A stretch of DNA of 51,809 bases from JBPOJN01 sp052033505 (lineage in GTDB: Bacteria > UBA10199 > JACPAL01 > GCA-016699445). The notes beneath the pieces were generated by a model. That model made no database searches, was not told the origin of the DNA, and was given only the letters and a program-made list of their open reading frames with translations. Each line of letters opens with the position of its first letter. Position 1 is the stretch's first letter. Where the stretch lies: NCBI GenBank assembly GCA_052033505.1, contig JBPOJN010000038.1, positions 1-51,809 of the forward strand. The letters are read 5' to 3'. Position numbers and translations under genes: made by a program. Of this stretch, positions 6,747-16,967 are shown in pieces.

Positions 6747-8233
6747 GGCGTCTCCGTGGGGTTAGAAAGGGAGAGATCCATTCTTTGCAAGATCGGACGC
6801 ACGGCGGCTTCCATGGTTTTCGTTAAGAACCCAGGTGCTACGCCGATCCAGAAAATCAAGACCACCAGCGGCATCATCAAGGCGACCTCGCGGAAGCTCA
6901 AATCTTTCAGGCCTTTGTTTTCTTCATGCGTAACGGGACCGAAGAAGACTTTCTTGAACATCCACAGCATCGCCGCGGCCCCGAGCACGACGCCCAGAGA
7001 TGCGAAGGCAGTCAGAAGAGGGTGAAGCTTGAACGATCCCAAAAGAATCAGGAACTCGCCGGTAAATCCGTTAGTGAGCGGCAATGCGATCGAAGAGCAC
7101 GTGACGACCAAGAACAGCACCGTATAGACCGGCATGACGTGCGCGAGGCCGCCGAAGGCCGCGATCGCGCGCGTATGGCGCCGCTCGTAGATCATGCCGA
7201 CGAGCAGGAAGAGCGCTCCCGTGGATACGCCGTGATTGACCATCTGAAGCACTGCTCCCGTCGTGCCTTGCGTCGTGCCTGAAAAAATCCCCAAGACCAC
7301 GAAGCCCATGTGGGCGACAGAGGTGTAAGCGATCAACTTCTTCAAGTCCGGCTGGACCATCGCGACTAACGATCCATAAATGATACCGATCACGGCCAAT
7401 ACCAAGATCCAAGGCCCGTAAACGGCCGCGGCTCCCGGAAACAAAGGCAGGGCGATCCGCAAAAAGCCGTAAGCACCCATTTTCAGGAGAATCCCGGCCA
7501 AGAGCACGCTGCCCCCGGTAGGCGCCTCGACGTGCGCGTCCGGAAGCCATGTGTGAAACGGAAACAGCGGCACTTTGATCGCGAAGGCCAGGGCGAACGC
7601 GGCGAAAAGGTACATTTGCGTCGCGACCGGCAGCGTCAAGGCGGTCAAATCCTGCAGGTAGAAAGTCTTCCCGCCTGCGAAATACAGATACAGGATCGCG
7701 GCCAGCATCGGCAGGCTGCCCACCATCGTATAGAGCACGAATTTGATCGCCGCATAGATACGCCGCTCGCCACCCCAGCCGCCGATCAGGAAATACATCG
7801 GGATCAAGACCGCTTCCCAGAAGACGTAGAAGAGGAAGAGATCCACGGCGCAAAAAACGCCGATCATGCCGGTTTCCAGCATTGCTAGCAGGATCAAAAA
7901 GCCGCGGATTTTCCCGGAATATTCGTGCCAAGATTGCAGGATGACCAGCGGCACCGAAAGCGTGGCGAGTACGATCAGGGGCAAGCTGATACCGTCGACG
8001 CCCACGCGGTAGTTGGCGTTCAGGCCTTTCAGCCAGGGCACGGCTTCCTGGAATTGAAGTTCCCCGTTCGCCGGAAGTTTTACGAAAAGTAACGCCGCGA
8101 GCAGGAACGGAATCAACGAGAACAAAAACGCCGCGACCCTCAAGGCCTTTTCCTTCGAGGCCGGGATCAAGGCGAGCGGCACGAGGGCGCACAAAGGACT
8201 GAAGATCAATGCGGTCAAGAGATGCGATGTCAT
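6743..8233 (-). CDS. nuoM: NADH-quinone oxidoreductase subunit M
   Basis: This antiporter-like subunit of complex I (496 aa, about 14 helices) shows the acidic helix-5 motif FWEAVLIPMYFLIGGWGG and the proton-channel segment IKVPLFPFHTWLPDAHVEAP, followed by LLAGILLKMGAYGFLR. AYTSVAHMGFVVLGIFSGT carries the later conserved polar residues. It overlaps nuoL and nuoN by 4 nt each, so translation of the three is coupled. Length and motifs are ordinary. Confidence 0.95.
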   Translation of the reverse strand: MTSHLLTALIFSPLCALVPLALIPASKEKALRVAAFLFSLIPFLLAALLFVKLPANGELQFQEAVPWLKGLNANYRVGVDGISLPLIVLATLSVPLVILQSWHEYSGKIRGFLILLAMLETGMIGVFCAVDLFLFYVFWEAVLIPMYFLIGGWGGERRIYAAIKFVLYTMVGSLPMLAAILYLYFAGGKTFYLQDLTALTLPVATQMYLFAAFALAFAIKVPLFPFHTWLPDAHVEAPTGGSVLLAGILLKMGAYGFLRIALPLFPGAAAVYGPWILVLAVIGIIYGSLVAMVQPDLKKLIAYTSVAHMGFVVLGIFSGTTQGTTGAVLQMVNHGVSTGALFLLVGMIYERRHTRAIAAFGGLAHVMPVYTVLFLVVTCSSIALPLTNGFTGEFLILLGSFKLHPLLTAFASLGVVLGAAAMLWMFKKVFFGPVTHEENKGLKDLSFREVALMMPLVVLIFWIGVAPGFLTKTMEAAVRPILQRMDLSLSNPTETP

Positions 8234-10212
8234 CGGAGCACCAACGCGCCGATCAGGACGACGGCCCCGATACCGAAGATCACGATATACGTCTGAAGAA
8301 CGCCCGAAGACATGAGTCCCAGCGCGCGTCCCACGAGTCCCATGGTCTGCGCGGAACCTTCGACGAAGAGCCCGTCGATGGCGGTCTTATCGACGCCTTT
8401 CCAGAGGATTTTTTCCGAGATCCAGAGAAGCGGACGCACGATCACGGCGCGGTAGATTTCGTCGATGTAGAATTTTTCGGTCAAAAGCTTATGGAGTCCT
8501 GAGAAGATCTTTTTGGATTTCCAGGCTTCGACGGTTTTCAGTCTCTGTGAATACAAGATGTTCGCGATCAGGCTTAAATGGAAAACCCAGAGTAACGTAA
8601 TGACGGTCAATAACAGTTCCTTGCCGTGACCAGCCGCTTCGAGCTTTTCATAAAAAGACTCATAGGGAAACAGGGGTGCGAACCAGTGCAGGAAATGATC
8701 GTGGCCTTTGAGCGACTCCGGAATCCCGATCCAGCCTCCGACGACGGCCAAGATTCCTAGAACAACCAACGGAAACGTCATCGACGTCGGCGACTCGTGC
8801 GCGTGACGGTAGGCGTGTTGATCGCGCGGAGCGCCGAAGAAGACCGCCGCGAGCAGGCGGTTCATGTAAAACGCCGTGATCCCGGACGTTAAAAATCCCA
8901 CTCCCCAGAGAATCGTATGTCCCGTCGCGAATCCCTGCCAAAGGATGGCGTCTTTCGAGAAGAATCCCGCAAACGGCGCGATGCCTGAAATCGCCAGGAC
9001 GGAAAGAGCAAAGGTCAAAAACGTCACTGGCATTTTTTTGCGCAGGCCGCCCATCTTCCAAATGTTTTGCTCGCCGTGAAGCGAGTGGATCACCGATCCG
9101 GATCCTAGGAAGAGACAGGCCTTGAAGAACGCATGCGTCATGAGGTGAAAGATCGCCGCCGAAAACGCGCCGACGCCGACCGCGAAAAACATATAACCCA
9201 ACTGGCTCACGGTCGAATACGCCAGGACTTTTTTGATGTCGCTTTGAACCAAGGCGATCAAGGCTGCGAAGAGCGCCGTCGACATGCCGACTACGGCTAC
9301 GACCTGCATGGCTGTCGGTGAGAGCGTGAAGAGGAAATTCAGCCGCGCGATCATGTAAACACCGGCGGTCACCATGGTCGCCGCATGGATCAAGGCCGAG
9401 ACTGGCGTCGGGCCCGCCATTGCATCCGGGAGCCAGACGTAGAGGGGGATCTGGGCCGACTTGCCCGTGGCCCCCACGAACAGAAGCAGGCAGACCGGCG
9501 TCGCGATCACGAGGAGCTCGCCTTTGTAGCGCGCCAACGCTTCGAAGCTTAAAAGCCCCTCGGGCGCCGACAGTCCTTTGGAAGACAGGTGGGCATAGAT
9601 CAGAAACATCGCGAGCAGGAAGCCGATGTCGCCGATGCGGTTCACGACGAAGGCCTTCATGCCGGCCGCGGCCTTCGCCGGGTCGTCGAACCAGAAGCCG
9701 ATCAAGAGATAAGAGCAAATACCGACGCCTTCCCAGCCCACGAACATCAGGGGCAGGCTCGCGCCCAAGACCAGCACCAACATCGCGAAGAGGAAGAGAT
9801 TTAAATAAACGAAGTAGCGCGCGAAGCCCTTGTCCTCGGACATGTAGCCCACAGAGTAGATATGGATCAGCGATCCGACGCCGGTGACGACCATCGACAT
9901 CAGGAGCGAGAGCCGGTCGATCTTGAACGACAGAGGCACGGTGAAATCCCCGACCGAGAACCAATTCGCGAGGGGCGGCGTGTCGATGCCGGTCGCGGGG
10001 TCTTTGGCCAGGAAGTAGAAGTAAACCGTCAGGGCGAATGACAAGACCGGCATCAGGATCGCGATCACGGCGACCAAGGCCTTCGGGATCGGTCCGCGTC
10101 CGCCGCGCACCGAAAGCGCGATGCAGCCGTTCACCATGGCCCCGAAAAGAGGCAGGCCCGGGATCAGGGCGGCGAGCGTTCCAAGTGAAATACCGAAGAG
10201 CAGTCCTTGCAT
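8230..10212 (-). CDS. nuoL: NADH-quinone oxidoreductase subunit L
   Basis: The distal antiporter-like subunit (660 aa) has the family core KSAQIPLYVWLPDAMAGPTP with the pumping lysine, then SALIHAATMVTAGVYMIARL. FVGWEGVGICSYLLIGFW contains the helix-5 glutamate. The last 120 residues contain the expected lateral helix, beginning near TEKFYIDEIYRAVIVRPLLW, and a final membrane anchor. A 12-nt gap separates it from nuoK. No obvious Shine-Dalgarno site precedes the ATG, as for several genes of this operon. Confidence 0.95.
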   Translation of the reverse strand: MQGLLFGISLGTLAALIPGLPLFGAMVNGCIALSVRGGRGPIPKALVAVIAILMPVLSFALTVYFYFLAKDPATGIDTPPLANWFSVGDFTVPLSFKIDRLSLLMSMVVTGVGSLIHIYSVGYMSEDKGFARYFVYLNLFLFAMLVLVLGASLPLMFVGWEGVGICSYLLIGFWFDDPAKAAAGMKAFVVNRIGDIGFLLAMFLIYAHLSSKGLSAPEGLLSFEALARYKGELLVIATPVCLLLFVGATGKSAQIPLYVWLPDAMAGPTPVSALIHAATMVTAGVYMIARLNFLFTLSPTAMQVVAVVGMSTALFAALIALVQSDIKKVLAYSTVSQLGYMFFAVGVGAFSAAIFHLMTHAFFKACLFLGSGSVIHSLHGEQNIWKMGGLRKKMPVTFLTFALSVLAISGIAPFAGFFSKDAILWQGFATGHTILWGVGFLTSGITAFYMNRLLAAVFFGAPRDQHAYRHAHESPTSMTFPLVVLGILAVVGGWIGIPESLKGHDHFLHWFAPLFPYESFYEKLEAAGHGKELLLTVITLLWVFHLSLIANILYSQRLKTVEAWKSKKIFSGLHKLLTEKFYIDEIYRAVIVRPLLWISEKILWKGVDKTAIDGLFVEGSAQTMGLVGRALGLMSSGVLQTYIVIFGIGAVVLIGALVLR

Positions 10213-10224
10213 AAAAATGTATCG

Positions 10225-10527
10225 TTATCCTTTGAGGAAACGGATCTGGGTCAAATCGATCGTTTCTTGTTTCTTAAAGACCGCCATGATGATGGCGAGA
10301 CCGACGGCCACTTCGGCGGCCGCGAGCGCCATCACGAAAAAAGCCATGACCTGGCCGTTTAAGCCCCCGTGATGCCGGGCGAATCCGACGAAGGCCAAAT
10401 TCGAAGCGTTCAGCATGAGTTCGATCGACATGAAGATCGCGAGCGCATTGCGTCGCGTGGCCACACCCACGACGCCGATCGTGAAGAGCAGCGCGCTCAA
10501 AAGTAGGATGTGTCCGAGAGGGATCAC
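10225..10527 (-). CDS. nuoK: NADH-quinone oxidoreductase subunit K
   Basis: The 100-aa, three-helix subunit K of complex I starts at a GTG (10527) that overlaps the stop of nuoJ by 4 nt (GTGA). A much longer open frame upstream of this start is only a shadow of nuoJ. Family marks are the IPLGHILLLSALLFTIGVVG start, the two membrane glutamates in FMSIELMLNASNLAFVGF and ALAAAEVAVGLAIIMAVFK, and normal length. Confidence 0.93.
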   Translation of the reverse strand: MIPLGHILLLSALLFTIGVVGVATRRNALAIFMSIELMLNASNLAFVGFARHHGGLNGQVMAFFVMALAAAEVAVGLAIIMAVFKKQETIDLTQIRFLKG

Positions 10528-11018
10528 GCCTGTTCCTCCCGGGAGAGTACGACTGCGCCCAAGACCGCGACCAACAGCAGGAAGGAAACGAGTTCGAACG
10601 GCACGAGGTATTCGGAGAAAAGCAGGCGGCCGATGTCGTGGAGGTTGCCCTGAGGGACGTTTTCCGCCGCCGGCGACGCCGTGAACGCGAGGAGCTTGAT
10701 CGTGAACAAGGCCAGCAGGCACGCGCCCACGAGAAAGCCCGCGACGCTCGTGAAAGACGTCTTCAGTTTTTGCAGCGAAGCCTGTCCTAGGTTCATGAGC
10801 ATGATGACGAACACGAAGAGCACCATGACCGCGCCCGCGTATACTAAGACTTGCATGACCGCGAGGAAGTGCGCGTTCAACAGCGCGAAGACGCACGCCA
10901 TGCCGAAGAGCGAGACGACCAGGGCGATCGCCGAAGAGAGCATGTTCCGCATGGCAATGACGGCCACCGCCCCCGCAACCGTAACCCCGGCGAAAATGTA
11001 GAAAAAAATCAATTCCAT
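10524..11018 (-). CDS. nuoJ: NADH-quinone oxidoreductase subunit J
   Basis: Subunit J (164 aa, five helices) starts at the ATG giving MELIFFYIFAGVTVAGAVAV; the frame extends 48 nt further upstream without family character. AVMQVLVYAGAVMVLFVFVI is the conserved third helix with its pi-bulge tyrosine-alanine-glycine region, and the C-terminal helix is FELVSFLLLVAVLGAVVL. It is separated from the upstream acyltransferase gene by about 80 nt without an obvious promoter. Confidence 0.92.
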   Translation of the reverse strand: MELIFFYIFAGVTVAGAVAVIAMRNMLSSAIALVVSLFGMACVFALLNAHFLAVMQVLVYAGAVMVLFVFVIMLMNLGQASLQKLKTSFTSVAGFLVGACLLALFTIKLLAFTASPAAENVPQGNLHDIGRLLFSEYLVPFELVSFLLLVAVLGAVVLSREEQA

Positions 11019-11099
11019 GACGGAGAAAAGTGCGCGGTTTGTAACGTGGGGGGACGGGGCAAGCAAGATTTTTCGGCTAAGGAAAAGAGTCGATGGTTT

Positions 11100-11903
11100 C
11101 TACAAGAAGGATTTTTCGCGCGCGCACGACGCCCGGTATTTTTGAGCCAGCAAACCGCTATGGAAGTCGTTCGATTTTTTGCGGATTTTCTTTTCCGTTT
11201 TCAGGTCCTCGAGAGTCAGCCGTTGCGGCATCCCCCAGTGGAAGGCGACCTTGGTCGGTAGAAAGAAGGGAAGCTTTGGGATCACCAGGTAGGGATAGTT
11301 GATGACCGGTTTGATGAGGTAGTCCATGAGTAGCCGGTTTTTGACGACCCAGACCTTCATCGAGTTTTCTAGGCCCGAATGCGCGACGGGCACGATCGTG
11401 ATGTGTTTCTTGCGCGTTTTCTGCAGGTAGAGCTTCGCCATCCTTAAAAATCCCCGGTGAAACGGCGTCACGCGGTCGTGATTGACGAATCCGCCGATGA
11501 AATCCATGCCTTCCGGGAATACTAAAACGGGTTTCTTGCGCAAAGCCTCGGCCCCCGACTCGATCGAGATCGGCAGGCACTGGCAGCTGCGGAAAAATTC
11601 GCGAACCATGGGAATTTTGAAGGCCTCGCGGAAGATCAGCGTGGAGACCCTCTTCTTCGTGCGTTGCAGTACGAAATAATTGATCAGGAGACCTTCCACG
11701 GTCGTGGCGTGATTACTGATGAGAAGAACCGGCTCTTTTTTCAGGGCTGCGACCGCTTCGTCGACGTAACCGTGATGCGTGACGCGGTGATAGTAGTCGT
11801 TCACGTAACGCAGCCAGCATGCATGAGCGGCATACCGTTCATCGGTCATGGGTCGGTCGTTGTAATGGAAGGAAAGGAGGCTTTTGAGCGAGTCGAGTAG
11901 CAA
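11100..11903 (-). CDS. PlsC-like acyltransferase inside the nuo operon
   Basis: The 267-aa protein resembles glycerolipid acyltransferases. Block I is LLISNHATTVEG, and block III-like VLVFPEGMDFIGGF and a later ITIVPVAHSGLENS follow. In the family, block I is normally H-x4-D; here the acidic residue is Glu (HATTVE), which may change activity. The start is uncertain: TTG at 11903 gives MLLDSLKSLL, with an ATG 54 nt downstream. It lies 12 nt after nuoH and just before nuoJ, exactly where nuoI usually stands. It has no ferredoxin-type cysteine clusters, so it is not a diverged NuoI. Its likely job is membrane lipid acylation or remodelling. Confidence 0.75.
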   Translation of the reverse strand: MLLDSLKSLLSFHYNDRPMTDERYAAHACWLRYVNDYYHRVTHHGYVDEAVAALKKEPVLLISNHATTVEGLLINYFVLQRTKKRVSTLIFREAFKIPMVREFFRSCQCLPISIESGAEALRKKPVLVFPEGMDFIGGFVNHDRVTPFHRGFLRMAKLYLQKTRKKHITIVPVAHSGLENSMKVWVVKNRLLMDYLIKPVINYPYLVIPKLPFFLPTKVAFHWGMPQRLTLEDLKTEKKIRKKSNDFHSGLLAQKYRASCAREKSFL

Positions 11904-11915
11904 AGTACGGGCAGT

Positions 11916-13211
11916 TTACTGCCCGGCGTATAAAAGGACAAGGCCCGTGACTAAAATATTGGCCAATGCCAGCGGCATCATGCCTTTCCAGCCGAAGGAC
12001 ATGAGCTGATCGTAGCGGAAGCGCGGGACGGTCCAACGTACCCAGATGAAAAAGAAGCAGCAAAAGAAGACTTTCGCCAAGAACGTCACGACCTGGACCG
12101 CTGCCGCGAAGACGGGGCCCGCCCAAGCCGGCAGGTTCGCGAAGATGTCCCAGCGCAGGAAGATCAGGCCTCCGAGCGCGAGTCCAACGAGGATGGCCGG
12201 TATCCCTAAGACCAAGACCTCGAAGCGGCGAGCGTCCCGGTATTTTTTGGGATATTTTTTCGGACGGAACTGGGACGCCAAGAAAACACCGGCGACCACC
12301 GAAAAAGCCGCGATCCCGATGCCCGCGTATTTCAAATATTCCGAGACGTTCGAGATCATGTCCTGAGTGCTTAAAAAAGGCACCTGCCAACCGCCGAAGA
12401 AGAGCGAGACGATGGCGGCGGAGGCCACGACGATGGCCGTGTATTCCCCCATGAAGAAGAACGCGAATTTCATCGACGAATACTCGACGTGATAGCCGGC
12501 CACGAGCTCGGATTCGCCTTCGGGAAGGTCGAAAGGTGTGCGATTGGTTTCGGCGAAGGACGCGATCAAGAACAAGAGAAACGCCAGAGGCTGCCGCACG
12601 ACGTTCCAAGACCAGGGATTTTCACCCTGATAGCGAACGATGTCGTTCAAATCCACCGAGCCCGCCAGCATGAAGAGGCTCACGACCGCGAGTCCGAACG
12701 TGATCTCGTAGCTGATCATCTGCGAGGAGGCCCGGAGTCCCCCTAGGAAGGAATACTTATTATTCGAGGACCAACCTGCCAGCATGATGCCGTAGACCGC
12801 GAGCGACGCGATCGAAAACGTATAGAGGATGCCGGCGTTCAAGTCGGAAACGCGCAAAGACGTCACGAAATTCCCGATTTTCAGGTCGTCGCCGAACGGG
12901 ATTACGGCCGCCGTGACCAGGTAGGTCGTCAGCGGGATGAGCGGTGCCAAAATGAAATAGAAACGGTTCGCGCCCTTCGGAAAAAATTCTTCTTTGGTGA
13001 TAAGTTTCACGACGTCGGCAAAATTATGGATCATGCCGCCCAAGCGGATGCCGAAGATGTTCGCGCGGTTCGGTCCCCGCCGGTCTTGGAAGTAAGCCGC
13101 GCCTTTGCGCTCGAGCCAGATCAAAACCGGGATGAAGTTTAGTACGACCAATAAAACGACGACGACTTTGATGAGGGCGATCCCAAGCGACGTAAGAAGT
13201 TCCGGAGACAT
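11916..13211 (-). CDS. nuoH: NADH-quinone oxidoreductase subunit H, enlarged
   Basis: NuoH forms the quinone-entry chamber between the peripheral and membrane arms. Signature loops are present: IWLERKGAAYFQDRRGPNRA, VKLITKEEFFPKGANRFYF and FAETNRTPFDLPEGESELVA. At 431 aa it is about 100 residues longer than the common form. The extra sequence lies between the EYSSMKFAFFFMGEYTAI region and the closing FIWVRWTVPRFRYDQLMSF segment, and adds two hydrophobic stretches around a basic KKYPKKYRDARRFE loop. The ATG has no clear Shine-Dalgarno site. It follows acs in the same operon. Confidence 0.93.
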   Translation of the reverse strand: MSPELLTSLGIALIKVVVVLLVVLNFIPVLIWLERKGAAYFQDRRGPNRANIFGIRLGGMIHNFADVVKLITKEEFFPKGANRFYFILAPLIPLTTYLVTAAVIPFGDDLKIGNFVTSLRVSDLNAGILYTFSIASLAVYGIMLAGWSSNNKYSFLGGLRASSQMISYEITFGLAVVSLFMLAGSVDLNDIVRYQGENPWSWNVVRQPLAFLLFLIASFAETNRTPFDLPEGESELVAGYHVEYSSMKFAFFFMGEYTAIVVASAAIVSLFFGGWQVPFLSTQDMISNVSEYLKYAGIGIAAFSVVAGVFLASQFRPKKYPKKYRDARRFEVLVLGIPAILVGLALGGLIFLRWDIFANLPAWAGPVFAAAVQVVTFLAKVFFCCFFFIWVRWTVPRFRYDQLMSFGWKGMMPLALANILVTGLVLLYAGQ

Positions 13212-13286
13212 GATGGTGCCGGGGGTTACAAGATCGGGAATGAAAACACAAGAAATTGGGACGGTGAAACTTCAGTGATGGAAAAT

Positions 13287-15263
<1,977 letters not shown>

Positions 15264-15308
15264 AAACTCTTTTTGTACTTCACCACTCTTCGGGATGGTC
15301 TCGTTCGT

Positions 15309-16853
15309 TTAAAGCCCGCCGAGCGGGGCTCCCTGAGGGCCTATTTTCGCGTAGTTTAAATCCTTAAAGGCGGAAACGGATTGGGCCAGTTCGGTAAACG
15401 CATGGGAAGCTTGTTCGTAGCGGATATTTTCGTGGCCCCACGCTTTGGCGAAGAGTGACATCCATCTCCACGCGGGGCGCGATTCTCCCGGCGCCTCGAA
15501 GGCTTCGTGAATGAGTTGGACCCGGCCTTGGCGGTTTGTGAAACTGCCTTCTTCCTCGGCCCACATCGACGTGGGGAAAATGAAATCGGCGTAATCCGTC
15601 TCGGGATTGTCATGAGAAGTAAACAGGACGACCGTGCGGTTCTTCTCGAATAACAGCGGCGAAAGGCCGTTTTTGCCCGCGAACGGAACGTCTCCGAGCA
15701 CAAAGGCGACTTGATAGCGCTTGTCGTTCGTCCATTTCTTGAATCCCATCGCCTCGACGCCGGCGCGGTTCGGGTTTTTGTCGGGACTGATTAGGAAATC
15801 GTCTTGCGTGGGATTTTCGACTTCCTTCGCGTGATAAACGAAATCCGAGACGTTCAAGACGTCTTTTAAAAATTTACGAAAGGCAAAATTGGACTCGTTG
15901 CTGAATTGCGCAGACCCTATGCCTATGATGGAGGCAGGATTGACGCCTTCGATGGCTTTTTTGAGCGCCGCGATCGCGAGCTCGCTGCGCATTGACTCTT
16001 GGCGTCCGTCGATGGTCACTCGAGGTGTGCGGAGCCGCTTGTCCGCGTTGACCGGTTTATAGGTCGGACGGCCCTCGTCGCACATCCAGACTTGATTCAC
16101 TTCGGTATTTTCGCGCGGCGTGAGACGGTAGGCGACGCCTTTGTTGTGGCTGATTTTCATATTGCAGCCGGTGGCGCAGCCCGTGCAGACGGAGTCGGTG
16201 GTTTTCAAGAACCAGACGCGTTGCTTGAACCTAAAATCGGAGCTGGTGAGCGCCCCGACCGGACAGATGTCCACGGTGTTGATGGAGTAGGGGTTCGATA
16301 ATTCTTTTCCGGGATAGGTCGTAAGCTCGGTGTGATCGCCGCGCTGGCTGAAGCAAAGCTCGTCTTCGTGAGCGACTTCCTTGCAGAAGCGGATGCAACG
16401 CGAGCACAAGATACAGCGCTCCATGTCGAGCATGACGTTCGGGCCTAGGCGAATCGCTTTTTCTGTCCGGACTTTTTCCTCGTCCATGCGCGAGGCCTTG
16501 AGGTCGTGCTCCATGTAATATTTCTGGAGCTTGCATTCGCCGGCCTGGTCGCAGACGGGGCAGTCGATCGGGTGATTGACTAGGATAAATTCCAAGACCG
16601 ACTGGCGGCCTTCGAGAACTTTGGGTGACTGCGTATGGACAACCATGCCGTCGGCGACTTTCGTATTGCACGCGATGGTGAGTTTCGGTTGCTTTTCGAT
16701 CTCCACTAAACAGATGCGGCAGTTTCCGGCGATGGAGAGATTGGGATGGTAGCAATAAAAGGGGATGTTGCTGCCCACGAGCTTCGCGGCTTCGATCAAA
16801 TTCATGCCCGCGGGCGCTTCGATTTCTTTTCCGTCAATGGTCAGCTTCGGCAT
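15309..16853 (-). CDS. nuoG: NADH-quinone oxidoreductase subunit G, short form
   Basis: The iron-sulphur subunit of the peripheral arm. Ligands for a 2Fe-2S cluster (C34, C45, C48, C62), the His-Cys cluster (H94, C98, C101, C107), a 4Fe-4S cluster (C147, C150, C153, C197) and the extra N7 cluster (C223, C226, C230, C258) are all visible. At 514 aa it is far shorter than the 800-900 aa E. coli type; most of the molybdopterin-like domain is missing, and only a remnant around FIFPTSMWAEEEGSFTNRQG remains. Short forms are known in some lineages. It is the first gene of the operon, probably leaderless. Confidence 0.93.
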   Translation of the reverse strand: MPKLTIDGKEIEAPAGMNLIEAAKLVGSNIPFYCYHPNLSIAGNCRICLVEIEKQPKLTIACNTKVADGMVVHTQSPKVLEGRQSVLEFILVNHPIDCPVCDQAGECKLQKYYMEHDLKASRMDEEKVRTEKAIRLGPNVMLDMERCILCSRCIRFCKEVAHEDELCFSQRGDHTELTTYPGKELSNPYSINTVDICPVGALTSSDFRFKQRVWFLKTTDSVCTGCATGCNMKISHNKGVAYRLTPRENTEVNQVWMCDEGRPTYKPVNADKRLRTPRVTIDGRQESMRSELAIAALKKAIEGVNPASIIGIGSAQFSNESNFAFRKFLKDVLNVSDFVYHAKEVENPTQDDFLISPDKNPNRAGVEAMGFKKWTNDKRYQVAFVLGDVPFAGKNGLSPLLFEKNRTVVLFTSHDNPETDYADFIFPTSMWAEEEGSFTNRQGRVQLIHEAFEAPGESRPAWRWMSLFAKAWGHENIRYEQASHAFTELAQSVSAFKDLNYAKIGPQGAPLGGL

Positions 16854-16861
16854 GGGTGCGA

Positions 16862-16890
16862 GGGATAAAGTGGAATCTTTATCGAGTCAA
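16862..16890 (-). promoter_or_regulatory. Promoter of the nuoG-acs-nuoH-...-nuoN operon
   Basis: Leftward, TTGACT (16890-16885) is followed after 17 nt by TATCCC (16867-16862). The -10 is weak, but it ends exactly 8 nt before the nuoG ATG, the same geometry as at the XRE and hicA genes. No Shine-Dalgarno sequence precedes nuoG, so a leaderless mRNA is likely. Confidence 0.5.
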
Positions 16891-16929
16891 GGATTGGGGA
16901 TGTTCTTCCTGGGTAAAATCTGATTTATG

Positions 16930-16967
16930 TAGCACTACAAAAAGGTCATGACTTTTTTGTAGTGCTA
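16930..16967. repeat. Perfect 14-bp inverted repeat over the start of the DUF4143 ATPase gene
   Basis: Arms TAGCACTACAAAAA (16930-16943) and TTTTTGTAGTGCTA (16954-16967) are perfectly complementary around a 10-nt loop that itself contains the palindrome GTCATGAC. The right arm ends on the A of the first possible ATG (16967). It could be an operator or an mRNA hairpin that hides the start codon. Confidence 0.75.

Noticed and set aside
7071..9964. Long open frames antisense or out of frame to nuoM and nuoL
   Set aside because: They are Arg/Pro/Gly-rich, lack family motifs, and arise because the true genes have G/C-rich third positions.
10528..10896. Upstream extension of nuoK to a 223-aa protein
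   Set aside because: The extra part overlaps nuoJ out of frame and is low-complexity; the GTG at 10527 gives a normal-length NuoK with a 4-nt overlap.
11100..11903. A diverged NuoI in the nuoH-nuoJ gap
   Set aside because: No CxxCxxCxxxCP clusters; the sequence clearly has acyltransferase blocks.
16930..16967. Rho-independent terminator for nuoG-side or upstream transcription
   Set aside because: The stem is not G/C-rich and is followed by TGCAAACT, not a T-run; it sits between divergent genes.
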